Assembly (NCBI RefSeq): GCF_026151205.1
Contig: NC_087076.1
Location: forward strand, 6,860,902-6,920,901
DNA: 60,000 nt
Reading direction: 5' to 3'
Origin: Bolinopsis microptera
Lineage: Eukaryota > Ctenophora > Tentaculata > Lobata > Bolinopsidae
Under the pieces are notes generated by a model. That model saw only the letters and a program-made list of their open reading frames with translations, was not told the DNA's origin and searched no databases. The translations under genes and the position numbers were made by a program. This document shows positions 39,132-55,164 of this stretch, piece by piece; positions within the stretch are counted from its first letter, which is position 1, and every line of letters begins with the position of its first letter.

Positions 39132-41077
39132 TGGAACTTTGTTACTGCAGCAGCAGGGCCAGAATCTTTCAACACCTTTTCAATCGACTCGACTAGGTCA
39201 GCGTGTTCGCTAGCCATCTCTCTCCAGGCAGAATGGAGCATTGCTTGCCAATACAGGTTAAAAGGTTAAATACTCTCCAAGTTTTTGTGAACGAGTCTTT
39301 CACTTTGAATGTTGCAGCTTTAGAATTTTGCGATGAGTGGCAGTACCCGGTAAACGAGGATTTGTCCAGCTTCGAATACTCCGAATATATTAATTTCATC
39401 GTTGCCTGCAAAAACTATTATAATTATACGGTTCAATGGCCAAAAACTTAACATTACATTTTTGAGAAAGCAAAATTCGCCGAAAATGTAAACGTTTTCA
39501 ATATTCTTACTGTGAGTAGAGTAATCTGTGTATGGAAATTTCCATCGTATTCAATCATCTGTTTCACTCGAGAATTGTCAAGAACGTTTGCTCGGGCGAT
39601 CTTGGCGTTCTGGATGCGCTCTTGAGTCAGTTGATCACCAGCGATCTAAGTTATCTGAAGATTTATGACTTTATAATTTCAGCAAAAGTTGGATATTAAA
39701 TTATGGTATCAAATCTAAAATTAAGACTTAATAATTCCATCGAAATGCTAGGTATTAATCTCGCACAACATTTATCTTGTAGATTAAATGAGTTTTTCAT
39801 CTTTACTTGTGGAACTTTGGCAATAAGACTATATTATTGGGGTCAACCGAGCTGTGTACAAGCTGTTCCTGCTATTTCAAATATAAAAAAGGCTGCTGTT
39901 ATATTCTGTGATATGATACTTAGCTGATTTTTTTCCACATTGGCGTACCTTATTATTGTAACTTACCCTTTTAATGTTGCTGTACTGCATACAGTCATTT
40001 AGGATCTGTATAATTTTCCCAGCTGTCGAGGTTTTGATTTTGGTCGATGATACCGAGTAAGTGTTACTAACACAGTCCCCAAGGCCATGACATTACTGTT
40101 TTTGTGTTCATGGCGCTTGGGGAGATGTCTCAGTATCATCGACAAAGTTGGTTCCCTTTCAGTCAGCGTGGACATGGCGATCCCTACCAGCTGCTCCTCC
40201 ATTACTTTTAACTCTCCGCTCGTGCTGGTCGGTAGTAGGTGCTTTTCTGTGCGAATAAGAAAAAGTGATTAACACGAACCCAGTAATTTTAATTCTAAAA
40301 ATTACTGGCGCTGAAAATAGGCGTACATAATACCAATAGTGTTTTTGTTTTAATCAAACTTAAATATTTGAGTTCATTAAATATAATCAACGCGTAGTTT
40401 AATTAAAACCTGTCAATGAGTGACGGAGCAGCCTTGGACATATCTGAAGGAGCGAAGAATTTTTGTGGCTTCGCGATAACATGCACCACGTCAATCTTCT
40501 GTTCCTTCCCCCATCTGGCGTTTCCAATTACGACGTTAAAATTATTAAGTACCAAAACAGTCAGGGGAGATTGCCGCTGTTCCGGGTGTTTGTAGGTCTG
40601 CTCTCTGTTCCCAATAGAAATTCCACCAGTCCCTAAACATACATTGAAAGTCGTCTATTATGTAAATTGAGATATAAAGGCTTTATAAGTAGATAATGCC
40701 AGAAATTGGGGGGGGGGGCGGGGGGGAGCTGACCATATTAAAGTATATCCCTGGCCCTAAATCGGGAAACCTATATTTTAATGTACTTTAATATGGTCAG
40801 CCCCCCCCCCCCCCCTGGTCAGGCTTTGAGATTATAAAAATCATACGTACGGTTAGATAAGCGTATGAGGAATCCTATTTGCCCCGATAAAAATGTACGG
40901 GTGATTCTTTAGCGTCTAATTCTTCTGGGGTTTTCTTGCCTTCCTTCTGGAACTCAATAATGCTCTTTATCATCGAATCCGTGTTTAAGCCTGCTTTCTT
41001 GATGATATCGCGTGCGGTTCGGCTGCTACAACACACTCCCATTTTACCCAATATGTCAACAGCTGAGTTTGGGAGTC
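39132..41077 (-). CDS. DUF6589-like uncharacterised protein, several exons
   Basis: Minus-strand exons: 41077 to about 40900 (VDILGKMGVCCSSRTARDII), 40632-40410 (TVLVLNNFNVVIGNARWGKE), 40246-39967 (LRHLPKRHEHKNS, then IIQILNDCMQY), 39645-39511 (IAGDQLTQERIQNAKIARAN, then GNFHTQITLLT) and about 39232-39132. The order of an N-terminal helical segment, a DNxxV-like line, H-x-P...H, then GDQLTxER and a D/N-FH motif matches, from memory, the DUF6589 family, which is multi-copy in cnidarians, molluscs and others and of unknown, possibly transposon-linked, function. Exons 40246-39967 and 39645-39511 join in phase 0. Within 40246-39967 the frame shifts at the GGGG near 40076-40079, so either a base is missing or the copy is decayed. 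Confidence 0.55.
40709..40815. mobile_element. Small foldback element with poly-G/poly-C ends
   Basis: GAGCTGACCATATTAAAGTA (left) and TACTTTAATATGGTCAGC (right) are inverted copies separated by about 45 nt; a poly-G run lies outside the left arm and a poly-C run outside the right, so they extend the stem. It lies in an intron of the DUF6589-like gene. Confidence 0.7.
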
Positions 41078-41120
41078 CTGAGTATGTGTGAAATGGTGTA
41101 AGTAGAACGAAAGTTAATTT

Positions 41121-41508
41121 GGGGCCATCTACTTAGGACGTCCGGCAAATAGGGAGGGGGGTGGTTTTGGAATTTCGGACAAATCCGGCCAGGGGGAAGG
41201 GGTGGTTTCTGAAAATCCGGAAGTCCGGAAATTTTTGCAGAATTTACGAAAAAGTCCCATTTATTTCAACTCTTTGACACTAATTACTTTGTAAGTTTAG
41301 ATCCCTGTATTTTGGACGAGAAGTCGATTCCCAGAGCAGCTCATGAGAGCCGAGTTTTATTCGTACTCTTAAAAGTAGCTGGAAATCCAGACGTCCAGGG
41401 GAGGGAGGGGGGGGGGGGTGATTTTGAAAATTCGGACACACCCGGACCGGGGGAGGGGGTGGTCTGAAAATCTGCGATTTTGGCGAACGTCCTCAAATAG
41501 ATGGCCCC
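41121..41508. mobile_element. 388-bp Harbinger-like MITE
   Basis: Terminal inverted repeats start GGGGCCATCTA(C/T)TT and continue AGGACGT(C/T)CG for about 28 bp with few mismatches. Both ends are flanked by TTT (41118-41120 and 41509-41511), which would be a 3-bp target duplication. GG...CC termini with a 3-bp duplication suggest PIF/Harbinger. The interior has two G-rich blocks (TCCGGACAAATCCGG-type) that are partial repeats of each other. No coding capacity. Confidence 0.75.
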
Positions 41509-43982
41509 TTTAAGAATTCGACTTTAAGGACGTAATAACCACAGGTTGGGGATGATCACAAACATTTCTAATGAACCCCTTCATTATAATATATATTATA
41601 ATATATGATATAGCTTATTCAATAAGAGATCGAATCTTATGTCAAAATGTCGCCACTCTAGAAAATGTTTAGTTAGGAATTCATTGTAGGAATATTTTTG
41701 TTTATTATTACTTGTCATATTACTTGACTTATTTCTATTTCGTTTATCATTTATGTCCCTGACGATTAATCATAAAGCTTAAAGTTGGAAAAATAGGTTG
41801 ATCGTTTACTTTGTACCGCTTCCGAATGTATATACTATGTATATCGTATATGATATGCGGTGTTGAGCTGTTAAGTCAATTTAGGTATATATCCCATAAT
41901 TACTCAGAAAATTAAATTGAACTTCTAAACTATTCTTAAATCACAGATAGAAAAGGAATCATGCTAATGTAGAAACTGATCCTCAAGCTGCTAACCTGCT
42001 GCAATCAACATGTATCCGAGCTTTGCGGACTACACATTTAGATCCTGGTTAGCCAGGTTTAGGAGTACAGATTTACACTGTGTTTAGTACGAGCAACATT
42101 TTAATTGGCTGTATCTTCGGTTGTGTAGGATATTTTTTTACACACATGACCCCGGCATGCGCTGGGATTATGCTTCAATTTTTCCCGTGAAAAATTGATA
42201 ATAATTTCGAGAGCGAAGCACGACGGATTATTATGAAAATAACCCCGACGTGCTTTAGGACAAGGGGTTATTTTAATATAACTTAAGCGTGCCGGTGTTA
42301 TGTGTTATAAACCCCTCCGGGTTAGTGCTAGGACCAACAAATTTGACATTTTACTCTTAATTCTAGCTATATAATATCAGTATGGAAAATATGAAATGGA
42401 ATTGGGGAGTATATTATACTACTAGATAAATAAAACTAAGGTACTATGACATTTGAAATTGGCGTTCTATTTAAACATTCCTCAGTCAGAACGTTAAACG
42501 AATATCGATAAGGGGCGTCGAGTTAAGCCTGGCAAGCGATAAAAGGTGGAGCTAATAATGATATCGTGTCATGAAGTTCATCAAAGTAGACGACTATAAT
42601 ACATGGCTTATATAAAACAGGGCAATTGCTACGACAAAATTAACCGGACTAATGTAATCATCGAGACAAGTTCTGGAACTAGTCCAAGTGTGTACGAGTT
42701 CAAGTAATCACCCTACGCGCGTGGGGTGGACTCCTGGGGTGGACTTTTATTCAGCGCGTATTTTGTAGCCTGTTCAACTTGACGTTTTGATTCGTTACTA
42801 TCTCAATGTCACAGATACACAGAATGTGAGGTGATCATCTTAAAGAGAAACGTCTCAGCTTTCACCTGGTGTAAAGTTTATCTTTGTACTCAAAATATAG
42901 CTCGCTCAGTGTGCAATAGAAGTTGACAATACAATAACCACGTCTGCGACCGGTCGTCAGATACCGGAGTGTTGCACAAAATTGGGTCCCTAAATTAAAA
43001 TTCTATGACACAGTTACCATGCAGAAATGTCTAGGGAAACATTTGGTGAAAGTTTCAACTCTCTACTATAAAAATAGCGATAGTTATTGAAGATAAACCG
43101 TGAGAAACTCCCTCTTGTCGAGATCAACGCTCTAGGAACCTCTCTTCTGTACCACGTGACAACGATTTGAGCGTCACGTGACAAAAGTGCGCGCATCGGA
43201 TGGAGCAGTCTCGTGGGAAATCCTGATTGCCTGATCGATCTCGTGGGAAATCCTGATTGCTACGGAAAGGGCTGACAACCACAGTTATTTCCCTTCCTCA
43301 ATTTTCCAGTTCACTTGCTCAGTGCTGTCAGTTGTTTTTTGTTTGCCCTGCTATATAAACTTCACTCCGTCATAATCCCCTACTCTCCTATCCAATGAAC
43401 TGTTTCTGTTACAGCTGCCATTCTGTTGACTGGACCCTAACTTAGTCTTATCATTTTCACTTGATAACTTTATCCGTGTGCACTTTCTCGAAACTCAACT
43501 TATCTTTGTCAAGACTCAGCTAATCTCAGAACTAAATGTTGCCTTAACAGACTTACTTGTCACTGCACTGGGCCCTCCTTTAAATGCAAATATCATATGA
43601 GCAGCTGATCGATTTATTGCTTGAACTGTGCATCCTTTTTAAAAATAAATAAGGTCAATTTTACTATCGTGAAACTTAGTCACTGAAGACAACGCAATCT
43701 GGCTGTGCCGGTTCCCCTCTGCCTAGATCACTTAGAATATCCATAGTTAGCAATACTTTTATCGTTTAATGCAGCGATATAGCCAGTTATCAATGCTACA
43801 TAGTAGATTTTAGCCTGTTCCAATCATCCTTATATCGCGTTAATGGAATTTATGAAATTGCCTACCGTTCAAATCGCTCTCTGTTGTTAGCACCACACTG
43901 ATTAACTACGATGTTCCAATTTTTTAGAATTATGTCCGACATAATTCTAATTTTTGCTGTTACAGCAGATAGTTATGGTGTA

Positions 43983-46727
<2,745 letters not shown>

Positions 46728-46729
46728 TA

Positions 46730-47334
46730 ATATTTATTTTTTAAGCGTTGAGGTTGTCACGAAAGCGTACTGTAACGGGACTATCAGATTTGAGTGATTT
46801 GATTTTGTGATTTGCAGTTCACGTGATTTTATTGTGATTTTAGACTGTAAAAACTATAAAGGTTCAAGTTGAACTATCGTCGCCATGATTATGTATTTTG
46901 GAACTGTTCACGTTGAAATTGCTTCGTTAATCAGCAGTCTTCCTTGGTTACTTTCTACTGTGTAATGCAGCTACGATCAACGATACTTAGCTAGTACATT
47001 CATAGTAACACTAACTGCACTGAGAAGAGTAAAAAATTTGAGCTTTGACGGAATAACATTTCCTTGTTTTTAGATACGGTTACTACTCTAGTGAGGGGTT
47101 CATAGCTGATCATTAAGGTCTTACTCACAATAATTTGTGCTCAGATATTGGCCGTACTGACGGCTGTTGAAAAAGCCACTCCGTCAGATGCGCGCCGCAA
47201 GAGTCCACCCCTGTAGACCCCACTACGTACAAAATTTGAAATTTTCCCAAAAACTTCTGATTAAGCTAGTTTGTTTTCAATAACTTTTGCAATATTTACA
47301 GTAGACCCTTCAAATTTTCACCAAATGTTACTCC
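46730..47334. other. Non-coding interior of the transposon between gene end and right arm
   Basis: No exon supported. Contains a GAGTCCACCCCTGTAGACCC motif near 47202-47221 that echoes the element's terminal GGGGTGGACTC repeats. Confidence 0.5.
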
Positions 47335-47663
47335 AGACATTTCTGCATGGTAACTGTGTCATAGAATTTTAATTTAGGGACCCAATTTTGTGCAACACTC
47401 CGGTATCTGACGACCGGTCGCAGACGTGGTTATTGTATTGTCAACTTCTATTGCACACTGAGCGAGCTATATTTTGAGTACAAAGATAAACTTTACACCA
47501 GGTGAAAGCTGAGACGTTTCTCTTTAAGATGATCACCTCACATTCTGTGTATCTGTGACATTGAGATAGTAACGAATCAAAACGTCAAGTTGAACAGGCT
47601 ACAAAATACGCGCTGAATAAAAGTCCACCCCAGGAGTCCACCCCACGCGCGTAGGGTGGTAAT

Positions 47664-49165
47664 GTTAGCAGTGTGCTGGAGTTTTGCCAGCGCCTGCAAT
47701 TAAACCGATACGTAGATCAAGTGTATTTATAGTTCTTACGTTAAGCCATAGGTCACGTGACATTTTTTACCAATGCGCGCCGTAGTAGTTAGTCACGTGA
47801 TACAAGTCATCAAAACACGTGACAGTGCGAGGTTGAAATTCTTATGGAGTATCTGGTAGAAAGGAGTGCGCGCTAGAGCACGAGTTGACTTTCTCAGGTG
47901 TAAACCCTCGCTCCCGCTCGGGTTTACACTTAAACAGATAGATTAAATAGATATTGAGGGCGGAATGTCTATGTATTATAGATGAGTCCGGGAGTCACCT
48001 CAGACTGGCTGGCGGGAAGTTTCAAAACAAATAACAGTGGTGCACTATATATTACACACTATATTGTATCATGCGCACGTATCACATTACACATCTTACA
48101 GGAGCCACCGTCAATAGATAACGGAAAGGATTAAATTCAATTAAACACGCTTGACAAGTGGAAAATGTGCTATAGAGGGATTCTGCGTGGGTGTCTATTA
48201 TATCGCTCTATTTGATATCCCGACTCTTCCCGCGAATTCTCACTCAAAAACCAGGACGAATCTATTATATAATATGATGTGTTTAAACCAATCCCCCGTC
48301 TAAGATGCCTATTTTGTAATTCACTAGTCTAATCTATTAGTATTAAACGCCATAATAAAGTTATTTCAGAAATTACCCCCTTACACACAAAACCGACCAC
48401 TAATATAACATACACTCAAACTGATTCCCGCTTACACGCTATCTTACACCGTTATCTATTTGAGTGTAACATCCTGAACGGTAAACTAATGGAAGTGTAA
48501 GGTAGTGTTATCTCCGTTCAGATAAAGGTGGAAATGTGTTCACTGTAGCTGTGGTAAGAGTTTTAATATGAATCATGGGCCCCTAACAAATTTGCTTCTA
48601 AATTGTGAAATGTAGCCGTTAAATGTTTATTCGGGTGTAATTTTCAACGGATTTGCAGTATAAGTTATGCAACAAATTGATATTACTGATTATTGAAGTG
48701 TAGTATTAAGATTAATATGTTTTATATATATTTACCCGGTTATAAGTCACATTACAGAGTTGGATTTAAACTGATAAAAATTGCTAAACCGTGTTAAAAT
48801 TCTTAAAAAGTTAAAAGGACATAACTGCGACAGTAGGGGGCCGGGGCCGGGGGGGGGTCTTGATTACGGTTGATTACGGAGGGGGGGGGGGCAGCTATTC
48901 CACTCCTGCCAACAAATGGAAAGGGCGGGAAGAGTGCTTGGTAGAAAACAGATGACTAGGTACAGATAAATGATGGAATGAGAAGAACAAACAGATTCTA
49001 CCTCACATTGTGAATACATATTGTAGGGGATTTTATTACCACACACAATCTCGCATCTATTCAACTTCTTGAGTTGTACCTGCTTTTAAAAATGCCTTCT
49101 CTCAAAGGTGATACGGCGATCAAATCAGTTCAAGTCCTTGGCTAGAAGTTTAACACAATGAAATA
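47664..49165. other. Intergenic, no supported gene
   Basis: A hairpin lies at 47898-47929 (arms GTGTAAACCC and GGGTTTACAC). At 48834-48892 poly-G runs flank TTGATTACGGTTGATTACGG; a similar poly-G-flanked TTTGATTACGGTTGACTCGG occurs at 32270-32340. Several GCGC-containing motifs are present, but no open frame is convincing. Confidence 0.5.
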
Positions 49166-49170
49166 CTAAC

Positions 49171-49239
49171 CTTCTATCTTCGTAAATCTTCTGAGCTTCA
49201 TTTCCGCTCAATCTCCAGTTGGTGTTGTCTTCCTTGTTC
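49171..49239 (-). CDS. Small internal exon of an unknown gene (23 codons)
   Basis: Minus strand: AG acceptor just right of 49239 and GTTAGT donor just left of 49171. Only the phase-2 reading is open (NTNWRLSGNEAQKIYEDR in its middle). Family unknown; it may belong to the same transcript as the exons at 50.8-53.0 kb but the phases were not linked. Confidence 0.4.
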
Positions 49240-49794
49240 CTGGAAAGTGGTAACCATGTTATAGCTTACTTCGACTGAAAATTTAATCTATGGAGGCCTG
49301 AAACAACCGTTATTTAAATTTTGTATCGATTATCGATAGTTGCAGAAGAGTGGAGCAAAAAGAGATAAGGGCAGAAAGAGAATTCATATTCAATATCAAT
49401 CTTATTTCTATAATTATTTTAGACACGAAACAATGACTTACAAAATAGTACATACCTCTTATAGTTTTAGAGTTTAGACACCAGAAATATCTAGAGCATG
49501 ATAGGACCATCATGATATGACCATCTGTGTTTCCCCATCTGGTGAAGGAGCCAAATAACTGATAGTGCAACTTTACTTAACACCCACCACGGCCTGTTTT
49601 ATTTACCTGAAATAAACATAGAATAAAATAAAACTAGTGAGTTCATAATGGATGGCACAACTACAAGACACTGAAAGCCATATTAAAGAAGAAAAAGATT
49701 TCATTTAAAGAGAAAATCTTCAGAGTAGAAGGATACATTCTGGAAGATTTTCGAAGGAAAGCTTTTCTACTGTTCCCTTGCCCCAAATGTCACA

Positions 49795-50017
49795 GTTTTG
49801 ATTTAACCAGTTACCATGATGTTCAGGCATATCTAAGTCTTACTTTTACAGAGCACACATTCTTTGGAATAAACTCCCTTATGAATTAAGGGAAATCTCA
49901 AGGCCATCTGTGTTTAAAACTCATTAAATTCAGCACCTCTGGACAGTTCTAAACGACTTTATAACATCTTCTGACAATTAAACAATTTATGTCGTCCTCG
50001 TTTCACTCAGATTAAAA
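49795..50017 (+). mobile_element. 3' end of a non-LTR retrotransposon (LINE), truncated
   Basis: Translation near 49851-49990 gives AHILWNKLPYELREISRPSV followed by FKTH, the W-N-x-LP-x-ELR...F-K pattern typical of the C-terminus of CR1/L2/RTE-type reverse transcriptase proteins, interrupted by a stop after KTH. A shorter, nearly identical copy of the last 117 bp is at 50408-50524. Confidence 0.65.
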
Positions 50018-50407
50018 ATTTTGCTTTCTGGAAGATTCCCATAGGACGAAATGAGTTGTGGCTCCTAAAAGGAAAGTTCATAAATATATTATAAATGCTA
50101 TTGTGACATTCTTACCAGCTTTCTAGAAAGCTGATGCACTTTTTCTTGTTATCTTTACAACCGTACAGTGTATTGGCTTTATGTTTCGTCTGTACTTTCC
50201 AGCCGCTTCTTTCAGTCTGTTGTAACTCATTTCTAAGAATATAGCACTTATCACTACATCATATTTTAAGACGCAATGCAATTTAAACGTTACGAAAAAT
50301 TAGAAAATATTCAATCACAAAATTGTGCATATAATAATAATAATAGATGGATATAACAGAACTGATCTACATCAGTTAGGTCTTATTGTTTAAAAAAATA
50401 CATCTTA

Positions 50408-50638
50408 AGGCCATCTGTGTTTAAAACTCATTAAATTCAGTACCTCTGGACAGTTCTAAACGACTTTATAACATCTTCTGACAATTAAACAATTTATGTC
50501 GTCCTCGTTTCACTCAGATTAAACAATATGTACATATAAATATTACTTCTCTACCAATACCCAGGATTCCTAATACTAACCTAAAACCATGATGCCTTAT
50601 ATCTACCTTAACTTTCACGATAATCCGACACACAAACA
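50408..50638 (+). repeat. Second LINE 3' fragment joined to another repeat
   Basis: 50408-50524 duplicates 49900-50017 with one or two changes. From 50507 it runs into a second block (ACCAATACCCAGGATTCCTA, ACCATGATGCCTTATATCTA) that recurs at 51512-51643. The junction lies in the shared TCGTTTCACTCAGATTAAAC. Confidence 0.85.
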
Positions 50639-50852
50639 GTCAAATATTTGCAGCACTAGCAAGGACTCAACTCATGGACTCACCTTCGGATTAATCCTGA
50701 GTGACGGAGGCGGGCTTCTGTTCAAAGAGTTACTCTGATACCTATCTGAATTTAGTCTATGTAAGAATTACTATTACAAAACATACATCAGTATCATATC
50801 TGCCCGACCAACCACCCACCCACCCACACAGCCAGTTTTTGAGTAGACTTAC

Positions 50853-53000
50853 AAGTCGTGCTTTTAAGAATCTGAGGGAGACTTAATCCAGCTGAGGCAC
50901 CACTCCTATGACTATCAATTGAGGGAGCAGCTGCATCACGTCTCGGACTGTTATAAAAATGACTTGGGCCAGGTTGATTGTCAGGGACAACTCCACGTCT
51001 TGCAACAGCTCTATAAGGCTGACTTGGGCCAGGTCTTGGAACAGTTTTACTTGCACTATCTGTTCCCTAGAGAGTTTTTTGATCAGGTGATAATGATAGG
51101 AACACGTTGTATTTAAAATGTAATCAAGTTAATACTTTCATCGTTTAGAGGGTGTGATTAGACCTTATATTAGACCTTATATATTTACTCTGCAATTTTG
51201 AAATTCAATTAAAATCATTAAATCCAAATTATACAGTGGGCATTTGAAACAATAGGGCGAGTAACCACCGAAATGGCATTTGGATGCGTAACTTACTTTC
51301 TCCAACGCACACATCAGCGCAACTTTTGGGAAATTGGGTATTTGACCCTCCATTGTCATAAACGGCCCCGTTACCGAACACAAAAGTTTTACCTTTCCCA
51401 GCTTAAACTTCGATACAGCTTCTGCGAGGTCTCTTACCGTCCTAAGCCCGTTGTAGGGCATTGTCTGAAAAAATATCTGTCAAATCAATGTTCCGAATAG
51501 TTGTGTATTTATCTCGTTTCACTCAGATTAAACAATATACATATACATCACTTCTCTACCAATACCCAGGATTCCTAGTACCAACCTAAAACCATGATGC
51601 CTTATATCTACCTAAACTTTCACGATGATCCGACACACAAACTTTGATAACAATAACGAAACAATACTTTACTATCAAGACGAATTATGATTAATCTCGA
51701 GTGGTTTTACAATGCTAAACACCTCTGCACAATTTCACTGTCATTTTACTGATCTGTGCGCATTCCTGGCATTCCCTGGCATTTAATCTCACGGATTATA
51801 TATACTAGCAGGAACCCGTATAACCCTAAAATGGTGTCAAGACTCAAGAGACTAAAATAATTATTACCTATTTAATTCGCGTTTTTGACACCACTTGGGG
51901 GTCCAAATTTTGGGGTCTAAAACTCCTATTTCTTGGCCAATTTTTTATTTTTTCATGCTGATTTGGAGGCCATTAAAGCATTTGACCCAGTCAAAAACTT
52001 TTCAAATGTATATCTTTTACGGTTTTTGCGGAAAGTCGCGTTAAAGTTGATGCCGTGGTGTCAGTAAAATGGTACGGAACCCTCCATATATATCGTATCG
52101 CTTTATATATAGTAAGATATTTTTCTGTACTCTACTCTGTACAAATGCCCCTGAATTCTTTTTGTCTATCTGTCCGCCTACGTGAAAATTACATGAGAAA
52201 TAGAAAGTTGCATAGTAACCATGGTTACTGTGTTGAACTACTCACTTGTACTTACTTGTACTTACTATAACTTCGGTTGTGACCGATATTTTTGAAAAAT
52301 ATCGGTCGACGATCAGCGAAAACGGTAGAGGAAAGGAAAACGGGCTGTTGGTGAAATAGCGTTTCAGACTTTCACACAACAGCTCGTACCCAGCATCTAC
52401 CACTCTCGGAGGAAACGCCCTCGAGTGGTTTATATCCCCCATCTCTGATCCAGTGGTGTCCATGGTCAGGACTAGTTGATCAAAGTTCCTGATGAAAAAA
52501 GGTTGATTATTTATGTTATTTTTTTACAAAAAATCTGGAAGCAACCACTGTTTTCACGACTTTCACAATTCACTGTTCACAATTCACTGCTTATACTTTG
52601 TGGAAAAAGAAACACGGCCGCAGGTGATCATTAGAAAATGAAATATAGCAGCAGCGGGCAGCCAGCAAAACCTTTTGTCAATAACTTGTCAATTATACCT
52701 GTAGCTGTGTCCTGAGCAGATGTTATAGTATGCAGCCATCACAAGGTTGAAGCCTACCGTCTCTGTGACGGTCCTCGCGGAACCCTGCTCGTCAACCATG
52801 TGCTTGAACAAACCACCGTGTTTGTTAGCCTTCTGGTTGATGATGTGTTGTGAGGTGTTGTAAAGGATCTTCGACCACTTCTTCGTCCGCTTCCCGTTTT
52901 CTCGGCTGGTTGGAGGGAGTGCCCACCCAGCGTGCTGTGAGTCCCCTATCTTACAGCACTTGCACCACAGGACGTGCACCGCAGTTCCGGTGTTCACTAT
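50853..53000 (-). CDS. Multi-exon gene, possibly hAT/ZNF862-type transposase-derived
   Basis: Minus-strand exons: 53000-52699 (Cys pair in VLWCKCCKIGD; TVTETVGFNLVMAAYYNICS), 52488-52266 (MDTTGSEMGDINHSRAFPP, then FPLPFSLIVDRYFSK), 51464-51297 (MPYNGLRTVRDLAEAVSKFK) and 51066-50853 (RPGPSQPYRA and QPGPSHFYNSPRRD, a degenerate internal repeat). The first two join in phase 2 to give GHSYRNFDQLVL; the other junctions are phase 0. The layout (short Cys-containing N-terminus, then a helical segment, then PFSLIVD) resembles from memory the ZNF862-type proteins derived from hAT transposases, where that Asp starts the catalytic core. Catalytic residues further on were not identified. No start or stop exon found. 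Confidence 0.5.
51512..51643 (+). repeat. Second copy of the block found at 50507-50638
   Basis: About 130 bp with a few substitutions (AATACTAACC versus AGTACCAACC). Probably the 3'-terminal segment of the same repeat family. Confidence 0.85.
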
Positions 53001-53768
53001 CTAAAAAAGTATGGTGTTAAACAAGCCTGAGACTTGAGAGTTCGAACTTCGATTCTTATAATGAATAACGCATTATACATGATGTATAATGTTTGTCCGT
53101 TTGTACTTAGTAGTGTACTCGTAGTTTGTACACTGCATTCCACAGTCCACGTTGAACAACAAAAAAGAGTGAAACTTGATGAAATTAGGATTAACTAGAT
53201 ATGATTAAGGCTTAGAAGGTATAGAATCACATGTATTTGAATGCAGTCTGCAGATTTAAGATTACACTGTACAGTGTAATCTTTAAGATATATAATCACA
53301 TCCAACATTTTATACATAACGCATGACATAGATAGATCGAGATTGAAGAAGATTGATGCGTTTTAGCCTCTGCACTTTGCAGCATGCTTAAAATAATGCA
53401 AATAAATCATCATAGCAATTAACACATTATACATTAATCATGATATATAATGTTTCAAGCGATAAAAACTGAATACCATTGGTACCAAACCCCTAAAAGA
53501 TTGCTCAGAATTAAATCAAATTTAAATAAAACTTACGGGTGCGGTGTTGTTGTGCTTGAAGACAAATCAGAATTCGAGGAGAGAAGCTGAGATCTTAAAA
53601 CCGACAGCTCATCTGAAGCCCGAATCAAAGTGTTATTAAAAAGTGTCACCTGTAAATTACTTTTGGCCGTTTGGGTTAATTTACGATGTGTTATGCTTTG
53701 ACAGACAAATCATCAATCGAGTGACTAAAAGCATAATTACCTTTGAGTTGTTGGATGCTAGAATTCTG

Positions 53769-54445
53769 CTAGTCCCTTGTCCTCAACAGTTCTGCCTTCT
53801 CCTCAACAAGTTTGTCAATTGTTTGTTGGTGAAGTGATGTGTCAGACAGCTGGGATGTTGATGATTGGGACTCCTCTGCCTCGTTCTGCATCCTTTCCCT
53901 GGGTTTTATAAGTTTAATTTAAATAGCAATAAAGACAAATTCAAATCTAAATTACATGACATTTGAAAATTCGACATTTTCACGAAGGTACGGAGATTGT
54001 GCTTGGAAGGGGAATATTCAACCTTATTTTCTGTGCTTCTCCAGCGTGCTCCGACATAATTGACAGCAATAGGGAATTTCTTTTTAGCGGATCTGAATTG
54101 TAAGTTAAATAAAAAACAATGGTACTTTGTCCTGTAATCATGAAAAATTTGTATGTATATATAATTGAATTTATAAAGTTACTAAATCAAACACTGCACG
54201 GCGCACGTTCATAGATGTCTGATGTGGAGTAGTTCATAGGTGTGATGATAGTTTTGGTTATAAACGTGCTGATTGTAGGTAATAGGAATTTAAAAGTTTG
54301 ATAAAAACCTGTCTCTGTCATATAGACCAGGTCAGGTCCACCAAATTTCTAGCAAGTAGCCTTATTACAGGATAGTCCTCTTTCTTCTTCTTCTCCTTCT
54401 CTTTCTCCGTCCTCATCTCCTCCAACAGCTGCTGAGCGGCCTCTT
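53769..54445 (-). CDS. Two exons of an unknown coiled-coil protein, C-terminal
   Basis: Minus strand: an exon starting at 54445 (EAAQQLLEEMRTEKEKEKKK) and a last exon 53898-53769 (ERMQNEAEESQSSTSQL, ending EEKAELLRTRD then TAG). Both are charged and helical, suggesting a coiled coil. The last exon is open in phase 2; an exact donor for the first was not settled (GT near 54353 or a weaker GTCTAT near 54317). Protein family unknown. Confidence 0.45.
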
Positions 54446-54508
54446 CTGTAAAATATGCCAATAAAATATCAATGTATAATAGATGTGGATACTGGTGGGG
54501 AGGTAAAA

Positions 54509-54630
54509 CACATTTGTTTACTTTAATAGTAAGCCCCTGTTAGGCGGGTTGAAGAGGTGATACACATTTGTTTACATTTTTAGGGTAAGCCCCTGTTAGG
54601 CGGGTTGAAGAGGTGATACACATTTTGTAT
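54509..54630. repeat. Tandem duplication of about 57 bp
   Basis: ACACATTTGTTTAC, then GTAAGCCCCTGTTAGGCGGG, then TTGAAGAGGTGATACACATT occurs twice in direct order. Confidence 0.9.
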
Positions 54631-55164
54631 TATGGAACGCTTGTAACACTTGTAACGCCTTCTTGTTACCCCCCTTTGAAGGCCCCGAATTATTTTCTGA
54701 ACGAAAGCTCAAAAATAACCGAGAAATCGACCTTCTTATTAACTCATTTTGATGACTGTTTCTGACCTAAAATTGAACGAAAAATCGATTTAGCTAGGTT
54801 TCAGAACCTATAAACACTTCCTTATTCCTCAAAATTGATGTTTCATAGTTGATACGAGCAACAAGCAACATAAGTTTTGATCCTTCGGTTCTACTCATGA
54901 CTTAGGCAGTTAAGCTGAACCCGACAGATCGAGGCAATCCTCACCCTAACTGATCAAACTGGTACTAACACAATTTTCAGATATAAATGTTCTTTGCGAT
55001 ACGTTTATTGCAGCTTTGCAACTTGAGTGAAGACCAGAGTACGTGACGAAAACACACAGCAGGAAAGCAACTCACTTTTTGTGACTGTTCCTCACGAACA
55101 TTCTGTTCCTGCAACATATTCCTATCAGTAACTTGGCTGTGTGCTGAGCTGGAATAGAAAGATT

